DNA of 5,639 nucleotides, taken from Candidatus Goldiibacteriota bacterium. Its GTDB lineage: Bacteria; Oederibacteriota; PGYV01; DSYL01. The notes beneath the pieces were generated by a model. It saw nothing but the letters and a program-made list of their open reading frames with translations. It did no database searches and was not told the DNA's origin. Of the stretch, positions 1 through 5,639 are shown piece after piece (positions within the stretch are counted from its first letter, which is position 1; each line of letters begins with the position of its first letter). The DNA lies in NCBI GenBank assembly GCA_026418955.1, contig JAOAAI010000052.1, forward strand, positions 1 to 5,639, given 5' to 3'. The position numbers and the translations under genes are program-made.

Positions 1-33
1 TCGTCGGCAGCGTCAGATGTGTATAAGAGACAG
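1..33 (+). other. Nextera read-1 adapter (library artefact)
   Basis: Bases 1-14 match the Nextera read-1 tail and bases 15-33 are AGATGTGTATAAGAGACAG, the 19-base Tn5 mosaic end used in tagmentation libraries. Together they are the complete standard adapter, so this is untrimmed synthetic sequence and not part of the genome. The adapter supplies an ATG at 17 that opens a false N-terminus (Met-Cys-Ile-Arg-Asp-Arg) in frame with the following gene, a peptide that is a familiar trace of this adapter in predicted proteins. Genomic sequence begins at about base 34. Confidence 0.97.
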
Positions 34-34
34 G

Positions 35-319
35 GCAATAGGTGGTGCAGTTGGGGCATCACGCGCTGCTGTTGATTCTGGCTGGATATCATTTTCGCAT
101 CAGGTTGGTCAAACAGGAAAGACTGTGTGCCCCAGAATATATATTGCATGTGGTATATCTGGTGCTGTTCAACATCTTGCAGGAATGCAGTCATCAGATA
201 TAATAATTGCAATAAATAAAGATCCTGATGCTCCAATTTTTTCGGTTGCAAAATTTGGTATTGTTGGAGACCTTTTTCAGATTTTGCCAGCTATAACTGA
301 AAAACTGAAGAAGAGATAG
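35..319 (+). CDS. etfA: Electron transfer flavoprotein alpha subunit, C-terminal fragment (5'-truncated)
   Basis: Ninety-four codons of genuine sequence, ending at TAG 317-319, encode the C-terminal FAD-binding domain of EtfA (FixB family). With EtfB it forms the heterodimeric flavoprotein that passes electrons between acyl-CoA-type dehydrogenases and a quinone reductase or other carriers in the cytoplasm. Counting from Ala at base 35, recognisable blocks in order are GASRAAVDSGWI (8-19), QVGQTGK (23-29), the ISGAVQHLAGM segment (41-51), NKDPDAPIF (61-69) and FGIVGDLF (74-81). In characterised ETFs the Arg of SRAAVD, the Thr of QTGK and the His of QHLAGM contact FAD, and all three are present. 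A full EtfA is roughly 300-400 aa, so most of the protein, including its N-terminal domain, lies upstream. An etfB gene commonly precedes etfA but cannot be seen here. The apparent ATG at 17 is in the adapter and must not be used as a start. Whether this is an ordinary or an electron-bifurcating ETF cannot be told from this part. Confidence 0.95.
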   Translation, partial: AIGGAVGASRAAVDSGWISFSHQVGQTGKTVCPRIYIACGISGAVQHLAGMQSSDIIIAINKDPDAPIFSVAKFGIVGDLFQILPAITEKLKKR

Positions 320-334
320 ATATAAAAATTATTA

Positions 335-362
335 TTGCTAATCATTTTATATATGATAAAAT
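335..362 (+). promoter_or_regulatory. Weak sigma-70-type promoter candidate for ppdK
   Basis: TTGCTA (335-340) and TAAAAT (357-362) are separated by 16 bases, giving 4/6 and 5/6 matches to the consensus hexamers. The surrounding gap is so A+T-rich that a match of this quality could arise by chance. No convincing terminator separates etfA from ppdK, so read-through from etfA is an equally good explanation of ppdK expression. Confidence 0.3.
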
Positions 363-405
363 TATTATCTATTACGAAAGTTAAATACTAAAACATATTT
401 TTAAT

Positions 406-412
406 AAGGAGG
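406..412 (+). promoter_or_regulatory. Shine-Dalgarno site of ppdK
   Basis: AAGGAGG is a full-strength match to the anti-Shine-Dalgarno sequence and lies 9 bases before the ATG at 422. It decides the start: a nearer ATG at 414 leaves only one base of spacing and is in another frame. It therefore supports the unusually basic N-terminus of the PPDK as truly translated. Confidence 0.9.
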
Positions 413-421
413 CATGAATAT

Positions 422-3211
422 ATGGCAAAAAAGAAAACAAAAAAATCAAAAGTTTTAAAACCATCTAAAACAAAAAAGTATATTTACTTTTTTGGTGGTG
501 GGAAAGCAGATGGAACAGGTGAAATGAAAGATCTTTTAGGTGGTAAAGGAGCTGGTCTTGCTGAGATGACGCGTGCAGGAGTACCTGTTCCTCCGGGATT
601 CACAATTACAACAGAAGTATGCAATATGTTTTATGAGCAGGGTGGTAAAACTCCTGATTTTATTGATAAATTGATGCTTGAATATGTGAAAAAACTTGAG
701 GATGTTACAGGAAAAAAATTTAACGGTGAAAATCCATTGCTTGTATCAGTGAGATCAGGAGCTAAATTTTCAATGCCTGGGATGATGGATACGATACTTA
801 ATCTTGGTATTAATGATAACGTTGTTCAAACATTAATTAAACTAACAAATAACCCAAGATTTGCTTGGGACAGTTACAGGCGTTTCATACAGATGTTTTC
901 AGATGTTGCTATTGGAATACCGAAAAAGAAATTTGAAGAAATTATAGAAGAAATGAAAGAGAAAAAAGGTGTAAAACTTGATACAGAATTAGATGCTAAA
1001 GATATGGAGAAGTTAGTAACAAAATTCAAAGAATTGTTTAAAAAAGAAATGGGTTATGAGTTCCCGCAAGATCCTATTACTCAACTAAGACTTGCAAGAG
1101 ATGCTGTTTTTAAATCGTGGAATAATGAAAGAGCAATCACATATAGAAAATTAAATGATATACCACATAATTTAGGAACAGCAGTAAACGTCCAGGCGAT
1201 GGTTTTTGGAAATATGGGTAATGATTCAGCCACAGGTGTTGGTTTTACAAGAAATCCAGCGACAGGAGAAAAAGAATTTTACGGTGAATATTTAACAAAT
1301 GCACAAGGTGAAGATGTAGTTGCCGGTATCAGGACACCAAAGCCAATTAAAGAACTTGAGAAAGACATGCCAGAAGTCTATAAACAGTTACGTGAAATAA
1401 CAAGTCGTCTTGAAAAACATTATAAAGATGTTCAAGATTTTGAGTTTACAATTGAGCGTGGAAAACTATATATGTTGCAAACAAGGACAGGAAAAAGAAC
1501 TGCAAAAGCAGCTGTGAAAATTGCTGTTGATATGGTAAATGAGAAATTAATAACAAAAGAAGAGGCTATTTTAAGAGTGACACCATCAACACTTGATCAA
1601 TTATTGCATCCAGTTTTTGATCCATCAGTAAAACTTGATATAATAGCAAAGGGACTTCCAGCATCACCTGGTGCAGCATCTGGTAAAGCTGTATTTACCG
1701 CAGATGATGCTGTTAAATGGAAAGAAAAAGGTGAAAAAGTAATATTGGTACGTATGGAAACATGCCCAGATGACATACATGGAATGGATGCAGCTGTTGG
1801 TATTTTAACAGCACGTGGTGGTATGACATCGCATGCTGCAGTTGTTGCAAGGGGTATGGGTAAAACATGTGTTGCAGGATGTGAAGAGATAAAGGTTTAT
1901 GAAGATGAGAAAAAATTTGTGGTAACCAAGTCAGGTATAGAAATAAAAGAAGGAGACTGGATTTCAATAGATGGTTCAACAGGTAATGTGATAAAGGGAA
2001 AAGTTCCAACAGTTGAACCAAAACTTGTAGGTGAATTTGGAACATTTATGAAATGGGCTGATTCATTTAGGAGGCTTAAAGTAAGGGCAAACGCTGATAT
2101 TCCAAGAGATGCAAAAGTTGCAAGAGAATTTGGTGCAGAAGGCATAGGGCTTTGCAGAACAGAGCATATGTTTTTTGCTGAAGACAGATTACCACATATG
2201 CAGGCAATGATACTTGCAAATGATGAAGCAGGTAGGAGAAAAGCACTTGAAAAATTACTTCCAATGCAAAGAGAAGATTTTAAAGGTTTATTTGAAACGA
2301 TGGAAGGATACAGTGTTACTATAAGATTACTTGACCCACCTCTTCATGAATTTTTACCAAAAAGAGAAGACTTAATACAGGCAATAACTGAAATGGAATT
2401 AAAAGGCAAAACAACAACAGACAATGAATTAGTTAAAAAAGCACTTGACCTCGTTCCTGGTAATGAAAACGATCTTGAAAAAGCAAAAAAATTATTACAC
2501 AGAGTTGAAGAATTGCATGAATTCAACCCAATGCTCGGACATAGGGGATGTCGTCTTGGTATTACTTATCCAGAAATAACAGAGATGCAAGCAAGAGCAA
2601 TAATTGAAGCTGCTGTTGAATTAATAAAGAAAGGAAAAAAGATAATTCCAGAGATAATGATACCACTTGTTGGTAATGTAAATGAATTTTTGAATCAGAA
2701 GAAGATAATAGATGATGTGGCAAAAAAAGTAATGGAGGAAAGTGGAGTAAAAGTTAAATACATGGTTGGCACAATGATTGAAGTTCCACGCGCAGCCATA
2801 ACTGCAGGTGAAATAGCTAAGTTTGCTGAATTTTTCTCATTTGGAACAAATGATTTAACTCAAATGGGATTAGGTTTTTCACGTGATGATGCTGGTAAAT
2901 TTATTAAGATTTATATAGACAAAGGAATTTTTGAAAAGGATCCTTTCCAAACATTAGATCAAGTTGGAGTAGGAAGGATGATGGATATAGCATGTAAGGA
3001 AGGAAGAGCAGTTAGACCTGATTTAAAACTTGGAATATGTGGCGAACATGGTGGTGATCCAGCTTCTATTGAATTTTGTCATAGAATTGGACTTGATTAT
3101 GTTTCATGTTCACCATATAGAGTTCCTATAGCACGTCTTGCAGCTGCACAGGCAGCAGTAAAAGACATATTGTCTAAAAAAGGTAAAAAAGTAAAAGAAA
3201 AAGATAAATAA
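422..3211 (+). CDS. ppdK: Pyruvate, phosphate dikinase (PPDK)
   Basis: This complete 929-residue enzyme interconverts pyruvate + ATP + Pi and PEP + AMP + PPi in the cytoplasm; in anaerobes it often serves PPi-linked glycolysis or gluconeogenesis. Three domains follow in order: ATP-grasp nucleotide-binding (about 20-375), swivelling phosphohistidine domain (about 408-530) and PEP/pyruvate TIM barrel (about 550-915). By comparison from memory with Clostridium symbiosum PPDK, nucleotide residues K42, R111, E341 and Q353 are present. The phosphocarrier His is H471 in GGMTSHAAVV, with T469 where plant PPDK is regulated by phosphorylation. Pyruvate-site residues R579, R635, E787, N810 and D811 and the general acid C873 in GICGEHGGDP are also present, so the enzyme should be active. 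GGMTSH and the C-terminal CGEHGGDP favour PPDK over PEP synthase. It is somewhat longer than the usual 870-900 aa because of lysine-rich tails at both ends and a longer segment at about 645-696. The start is fixed by AAGGAGG 9 bases upstream, and a strong terminator follows the TAA. Confidence 0.98.
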   Translation: MAKKKTKKSKVLKPSKTKKYIYFFGGGKADGTGEMKDLLGGKGAGLAEMTRAGVPVPPGFTITTEVCNMFYEQGGKTPDFIDKLMLEYVKKLEDVTGKKFNGENPLLVSVRSGAKFSMPGMMDTILNLGINDNVVQTLIKLTNNPRFAWDSYRRFIQMFSDVAIGIPKKKFEEIIEEMKEKKGVKLDTELDAKDMEKLVTKFKELFKKEMGYEFPQDPITQLRLARDAVFKSWNNERAITYRKLNDIPHNLGTAVNVQAMVFGNMGNDSATGVGFTRNPATGEKEFYGEYLTNAQGEDVVAGIRTPKPIKELEKDMPEVYKQLREITSRLEKHYKDVQDFEFTIERGKLYMLQTRTGKRTAKAAVKIAVDMVNEKLITKEEAILRVTPSTLDQLLHPVFDPSVKLDIIAKGLPASPGAASGKAVFTADDAVKWKEKGEKVILVRMETCPDDIHGMDAAVGILTARGGMTSHAAVVARGMGKTCVAGCEEIKVYEDEKKFVVTKSGIEIKEGDWISIDGSTGNVIKGKVPTVEPKLVGEFGTFMKWADSFRRLKVRANADIPRDAKVAREFGAEGIGLCRTEHMFFAEDRLPHMQAMILANDEAGRRKALEKLLPMQREDFKGLFETMEGYSVTIRLLDPPLHEFLPKREDLIQAITEMELKGKTTTDNELVKKALDLVPGNENDLEKAKKLLHRVEELHEFNPMLGHRGCRLGITYPEITEMQARAIIEAAVELIKKGKKIIPEIMIPLVGNVNEFLNQKKIIDDVAKKVMEESGVKVKYMVGTMIEVPRAAITAGEIAKFAEFFSFGTNDLTQMGLGFSRDDAGKFIKIYIDKGIFEKDPFQTLDQVGVGRMMDIACKEGRAVRPDLKLGICGEHGGDPASIEFCHRIGLDYVSCSPYRVPIARLAAAQAAVKDILSKKGKKVKEKDK

Positions 3212-3233
3212 ATTTTTTAATCAAGTATATTTT

Positions 3234-3266
3234 AAGAGACGCGACTTGGTCGCGTCTCTTTTTTTT
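3234..3266 (+). terminator. Rho-independent terminator after ppdK
   Basis: A perfect 12-bp stem pairs 3234-3245 with 3249-3260 around a 3-base loop (TTG). It is G+C-rich in its loop-proximal half (GACGCGAC/GTCGCGTC), and the T run is 3259-3266. It begins 22 bases after the ppdK stop codon. The G+C content of the stem stands out sharply from the A+T-rich surroundings. It ends the ppdK transcript and separates it from the downstream secreted-protein gene. Confidence 0.96.
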
Positions 3267-3467
3267 AAATAAATTTATTAATTATTTGAAAATAATAACT
3301 TTTAGTTTAAAAATATAAGCTTAACAATTCTTGATGAAAAATATAATTATTTATGAACTATTTTAGAACTATTTTTAAACAATTTCATTATTATCTTAAA
3401 CTATTTTAATAAACTTTTATTTTTTTAGCAATAAATAAAATAAAACAATATTTTATATATTAAAATC

Positions 3468-3496
3468 TTGATTTTATAAAAATTTTTTTCTATAAT
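3468..3496 (+). promoter_or_regulatory. Sigma-70-type promoter of the secreted-protein gene
   Basis: TTGATT (3468-3473) and a perfect TATAAT (3491-3496) are separated by the optimal 17 bases. The region upstream is nearly pure A+T, as expected of an UP-like element. Transcription would start near 3503 and give a leader of roughly 64 bases. The hexamers could partly reflect base composition, but the spacing, the perfect -10 and the position after a terminator and before an orphan gene make the call reasonable. Confidence 0.6.
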
Positions 3497-3505
3497 TATA
3501 CCGAA

Positions 3506-3524
3506 ACTTAAACGCTTAAGTGTT
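3506..3524. promoter_or_regulatory. Dyad near the predicted transcription start (possible operator)
   Basis: Two overlapping inverted repeats lie immediately downstream of the -10 box. ACTTAA (3506-3511) and TTAAGT (3516-3521) are perfect arms around four bases. AACGCTT (3511-3517) and AAGTGTT (3518-3524) form a 14-base palindrome centred on CTTAAG with one mismatched pair. A repressor bound here would block initiation. It is the most G+C-rich patch of the leader. No regulator is recognisable in the window, so the role is inference. Confidence 0.35.
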
Positions 3525-3555
3525 GTCTAATAAAATAAAAAAAAATTTAAATGAA

Positions 3556-3563
3556 AAGGTGAT
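3556..3563 (+). promoter_or_regulatory. Ribosome binding site of the secreted-protein gene
   Basis: AAGGTGAT lies just upstream of the ATG at 3567 and matches the GGTGAT end of the Shine-Dalgarno consensus AAGGAGGTGATC. Because pairing uses the 3' half of the consensus, the short gap of about four bases to the ATG is appropriate. It supports 3567 as the start, which also gives a proper signal peptide. Confidence 0.8.
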
Positions 3564-3566
3564 ATT

Positions 3567-5639
3567 ATGATTAAACGATTAAATCTAATTTTGATCTTTA
3601 ACTTGTTTTTATTCACTATAATTTTTAGTTTTGGAGGAACAATACCAGCAGGTCTTCCAGGACAATTTGGATTTGGAGCAATTGATAAAGCAGATCAGTA
3701 TGCGCCATCAGGCCCGCATTTTTGGAAAGATAATCAGGGTACAACTTGCTGGGATTATTCGTATAATTATTTAACAAGAGGTTGGCCGAGTTGGTATACA
3801 GGTAGTGGTGGTATAAATTGGGCAGGACGAGAAATACAATACTGGGAAGCACGCGGTCAGATACAAGTATTCACTTTTTATTATAATAATGGAGATAGAA
3901 CATGGTACCAGAATGCTTCAAATATGACTACATATTTCAATGATTTTAAAACTTTATGTCAGCAGATAAATTCATATTCAACGAGAAAGGTTATTATACA
4001 TATAGAACCAGATTTAATAGGATTCTGGAGACAGGCAAATGTATCTCCTACTAGTGCGGGTTCTGTTCAAGTTGGTGGGTCTGGTTTTGATGAAACATGT
4101 GATGGTGTTTCTATAAATTCTCTTCCAAATACATTACAAGGATGGAGTGAGGCATTATACAGAATCAGGAACCAGTATGCACCAGGTAAAGCATATCTTG
4201 CACATCATTTTACTCATTGGGCAACAGGAACAGATTTATTTGTAAATTCCCATACACAAAGTGAAGTAAATACTCATGTAGATGATATGTGTAATTATAT
4301 TAAAAATATAGAAAATGGAAGAGCTTATGACTTGTTTTTTGTTGACCCAGCTGATAGGGATGCTGATTGGTATTATATTAGACAGGGGACAGCTTCAAGA
4401 TGGACATCATCAGAACATACTTTTACAAGTACAAGAAGCTGGGGAAAAATAGGATATATCGTAGATAGAATTTCAACAAATCTTGCAAGACGTGGTTTTT
4501 TCTGGCAAATTCCAGTTGGCAATACATATTTTAGAACATGTAATAATTCAAGTAATCATTTCAGAGATAATTCAGCACAGGAATTTTTACCTTCAACATC
4601 TGCAAATGGAGCTTCAGGTTCACCTGGTGATGCGTATTCTCCATCAGATACTTCAAAAGGACCAGGTTATTGGGCTAATGTAGGAATAATAGGTGTATTA
4701 TTTGGTGAAGGCGGATATGATGAATATGCAAATCCAAATGATATGACACATTTAAGGGATTGGCCAAATGATGGTATAACAAATCCAAATACTAATACTA
4801 ATGGAGCGCCTGGATTTAATACATGGGGTCAGGCAACATCTTCGGTCTCAGATAATGATGGTGGTTATATAAGAGCAGCAGTTGCTAGATATTGCTCAGT
4901 TGGTAAATATACTTTACCTGGTGGTAGCACTCCTACAAGAACACATACAAGTGGTCCTTCACCTACAAGAACACCAACATTTACCATAACGATGACACCA
5001 ACTAATACGCCTTATCTATGTTCTAGAATGATATATGATGGAGATACTGCTGGATATAGATTATCAGATGGAACTGTTGTTCGTCCAACATCAACAGTTG
5101 GTACAACTGCAGTAATTACAGAAGTTACAGGTGGTGTGCCAGGAAATGGAATGCAGATAGCATATACCAATCCTTCTTATTGGCAGCAAGCACAATGGAG
5201 ACCACCAAGTCCTGGAGTAAATACAGCAGATCATACTCATTTAAGATTTGAAATTAGAGCAATTTCAGGTACTGTTTCTAATTTATATATTGCTTTAAAC
5301 TGGACAATTGGACAGAAAGATATTGCGCCATATATCCAAGGTGGTGGTGGTGTAACTACAGAATGGAAATCAGTTGTAATACCTTTAACCGATTTAATAC
5401 CTGGCATTTCTTTTACAGAGATAAATTTTATAAATGGATCAACGAGTAATTATACAATTATGGTTGATAATATAAGATTAACCGGTGGCGCCTGTCCTAC
5501 CAGTACATTTACAAGTGCACCTTATACACCAACATGGACAATGACAAGAACCTCAACTGGAACTCCAACTAGAACAAATTCACCCATTGTGACAAATACG
5601 TTTACAATAACGCCATCCGCAACACCTACACAAAGTAAT
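3567..5639 (+). CDS. Secreted modular protein, putative glycoside hydrolase with GH6-like EPD motif (3'-truncated)
   Basis: An open frame of 691 codons has no stop before the window ends. Residues 2-4 (IKR) and a hydrophobic run at about 5-22 form a signal peptide, perhaps cut after SFG (21-23); there is no lipobox cysteine. Residues about 25-450 look like a (beta/alpha)-barrel enzyme domain, with hydrophobic strands ending in polar motifs: VFTFYYNNGDR (101-111), VIIHIEPDLIGFW (142-154), AYLAHHFTHW (209-218), YDLFFVDPADRD (254-265), GFFWQIPVGNT (310-320) and VGIIGVLFGEGG (372-383). The EPD segment at 143-152 meets the second GH6 cellulase signature, as I recall it, at all positions but one (His145); D149 would align with the GH6 catalytic acid. 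A Thr/Pro linker (452-482), a beta-sandwich module (485-643) and a second Thr/Pro linker follow. Eight cysteines suit an oxidising extracellular setting. The strand plan suggests polysaccharide hydrolysis outside the cell, but family and substrate are inference. From memory, secreted proteins with EPD and WQIPVGNT motifs exist in other bacteria, mostly unnamed. It is a separate transcription unit from ppdK. Confidence 0.85.
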   Translation, partial: MIKRLNLILIFNLFLFTIIFSFGGTIPAGLPGQFGFGAIDKADQYAPSGPHFWKDNQGTTCWDYSYNYLTRGWPSWYTGSGGINWAGREIQYWEARGQIQVFTFYYNNGDRTWYQNASNMTTYFNDFKTLCQQINSYSTRKVIIHIEPDLIGFWRQANVSPTSAGSVQVGGSGFDETCDGVSINSLPNTLQGWSEALYRIRNQYAPGKAYLAHHFTHWATGTDLFVNSHTQSEVNTHVDDMCNYIKNIENGRAYDLFFVDPADRDADWYYIRQGTASRWTSSEHTFTSTRSWGKIGYIVDRISTNLARRGFFWQIPVGNTYFRTCNNSSNHFRDNSAQEFLPSTSANGASGSPGDAYSPSDTSKGPGYWANVGIIGVLFGEGGYDEYANPNDMTHLRDWPNDGITNPNTNTNGAPGFNTWGQATSSVSDNDGGYIRAAVARYCSVGKYTLPGGSTPTRTHTSGPSPTRTPTFTITMTPTNTPYLCSRMIYDGDTAGYRLSDGTVVRPTSTVGTTAVITEVTGGVPGNGMQIAYTNPSYWQQAQWRPPSPGVNTADHTHLRFEIRAISGTVSNLYIALNWTIGQKDIAPYIQGGGGVTTEWKSVVIPLTDLIPGISFTEINFINGSTSNYTIMVDNIRLTGGACPTSTFTSAPYTPTWTMTRTSTGTPTRTNSPIVTNTFTITPSATPTQSN
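4920..5012 (+). repeat. First Thr/Pro-rich linker with in-frame DNA repeat
   Basis: Residues 452-482 of the secreted protein are almost all Gly, Ser, Thr, Pro and Arg, with TPTRT and SPTRTP repeats and then TFTITMTPTNTP. At DNA level the 13-mer CCTACAAGAACAC occurs at 4932-4944 and again at 4962-4974, exactly ten codons apart, showing recent internal duplication. Such linkers join catalytic and binding modules of extracellular enzymes and are often O-glycosylated. Confidence 0.85.
5013..5495 (+). other. Beta-sandwich, carbohydrate-binding-like module of the secreted protein
   Basis: Residues 483-643 form a compact module between the two linkers. It opens with MIYDGDTAGYRLSDGT (488-503), passes through alternating hydrophobic strands such as HLRFEIRAI and NLYIALNW (558-579) and a WKSVVIPL strand (600-607), and closes with TIMVDNIRL (630-638). 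An early Asp/Gly-rich start, a W-x-x-V-x-I-P-L strand and a terminal VDNIRL are typical of jelly-roll carbohydrate-binding domains such as CBM11 or CBM4/9-like modules. C485 and C643 flank it and could form a disulfide closing the fold. The exact CBM family is not assignable by eye. Confidence 0.6.
5496..5639 (+). repeat. Second Thr/Pro-rich linker, cut by window end
   Basis: Residues 644-691 are again Thr/Ser/Pro-rich, with GTPTRTN and NTFTITPSATPT echoing the first linker's SPTRTP and TFTITMTPTNTP. Forty-eight residues are seen and the linker is still open at the edge, so at least one further module, such as another binding domain or a surface anchor, is expected downstream. Confidence 0.8.

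Larger units (their letters stand above)
3267..3566. other. Gene-free, extremely A+T-rich intergenic region
   Basis: About 39 of 300 bases are G or C (counted by eye), far below the neighbouring genes. I see no coding region or RNA gene. It contains the promoter, downstream dyad and ribosome binding site of the secreted-protein gene, listed separately. From about 3355 to 3415 there is a degenerate pattern of 11-base spacing: GAACTATTTTA at 3355, GAACTATTTTT at 3366, AAACAATTTCA at 3377, then AAACTATTTTA at 3398. Phased A and T tracts of this kind can bend DNA, so the region may act as an upstream activating element for the promoter at 3468-3496. Confidence 0.7.

Noticed and set aside
15..33. 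Tn5 mosaic end as evidence of a real transposon
   Set aside because: It is preceded by the synthetic Nextera read-1 tail and sits at the very edge, so it is library adapter and not a mobile element.
320..352. Inverted repeat ATATAAAA/TTTTATAT after etfA as a terminator
   Set aside because: The 8-bp stem is entirely A-T with a 17-base loop and no following T run, so it would be unstable and is expected by chance in this composition.
414..416. Alternative ATG for ppdK
   Set aside because: It is one base from the Shine-Dalgarno site and in a different frame from the PPDK.
1713..2526. Open frames of 60-110 codons on the minus strand inside ppdK
   Set aside because: They lie opposite conserved PPDK coding sequence, are rich in Leu/His/Ser as expected for antisense frames, and resemble no known protein.
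3551..3562. Three-codon leader frame (ATG AAA AGG TGA) just before the secreted-protein gene
   Set aside because: It overlaps the ribosome binding site itself and has no Shine-Dalgarno of its own; an ATG is easily formed by chance here.
3267..3566. Possible small RNA, tRNA, riboswitch or attachment site in the long intergenic gap
   Set aside because: I found no cloverleaf, conserved aptamer-like G+C-rich structure or long direct repeat; only the promoter, dyad and periodic A/T pattern are visible.
3625..3852. Minus-strand frame of 75 codons opposite the secreted-protein gene
   Set aside because: It overlaps the conserved-looking N-terminal part of a long, well-started + strand gene, has no family resemblance, and is a shadow.
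4483..4683. Plus-strand frame of 66 codons inside the secreted-protein gene
   Set aside because: It is in another frame of the same coding sequence; the long frame carries clear motifs here (WQIPVGNT) and is the real one.
34..5639. A novel multi-gene system (defence, biosynthetic cluster, CRISPR)
   Set aside because: Two of the three genes are ordinary metabolic enzymes, the third is a lone secreted protein behind its own terminator and promoter, and no arrays or clustered accessory genes are present.

Overview
The window is a strongly A+T-rich bacterial fragment. It holds the 3' end of one gene, one complete gene, and the 5' part of a third gene that runs off the right edge; all three read on the + strand. 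Bases 1-33 are not genomic: they match the Illumina Nextera read-1 transposase adapter, including the 19-base Tn5 mosaic end. The left edge is therefore a sequencing-fragment end, and biological sequence starts at about base 34.

Layout: (1) 35-319, C-terminal FAD-binding part of electron transfer flavoprotein alpha subunit (EtfA). (2) 320-421, short A+T-rich gap with a strong Shine-Dalgarno and a weak promoter candidate. (3) 422-3211, complete pyruvate, phosphate dikinase (PPDK, 929 aa) with the expected substrate and catalytic residues and unusual lysine-rich tails. (4) 3234-3266, a near-textbook intrinsic terminator. (5) 3267-3566, a 300-base gene-free stretch of about 13% G+C (counted by eye) holding a good sigma-70-type promoter (TTGATT-17-TATAAT), a dyad just downstream of it and an 11-base periodic A/T pattern upstream of it. 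(6) 3567-5639, 691 codons of a secreted modular protein without a stop in the window: signal peptide, a probable (beta/alpha)-barrel catalytic domain with an I-E-P-D motif like that of GH6 cellulases, a Thr/Pro linker, a beta-sandwich carbohydrate-binding-like module flanked by two cysteines, and a second Thr/Pro linker cut by the window end.

EtfA and PPDK fit a fermentative or otherwise anaerobic metabolism: electron transfer between acyl-CoA-type dehydrogenases and other carriers, and PPi-linked PEP/pyruvate interconversion. The secreted protein suggests attack on or binding to polysaccharide outside the cell. The terminator and new promoter make it a separate transcription unit, so the link between central metabolism and this protein is one of lifestyle rather than operon. 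Thr/Pro linkers of this TPTxTxT style are, from memory, frequent in surface proteins of several uncultivated bacterial lineages, and with the A+T richness they suggest a metagenome-derived or little-studied anaerobe. The phylum cannot be fixed from this window.

I see no mobile element, CRISPR array, RNA gene or defence system. The item most worth following is the secreted GH6-motif protein, whose family I cannot assign.
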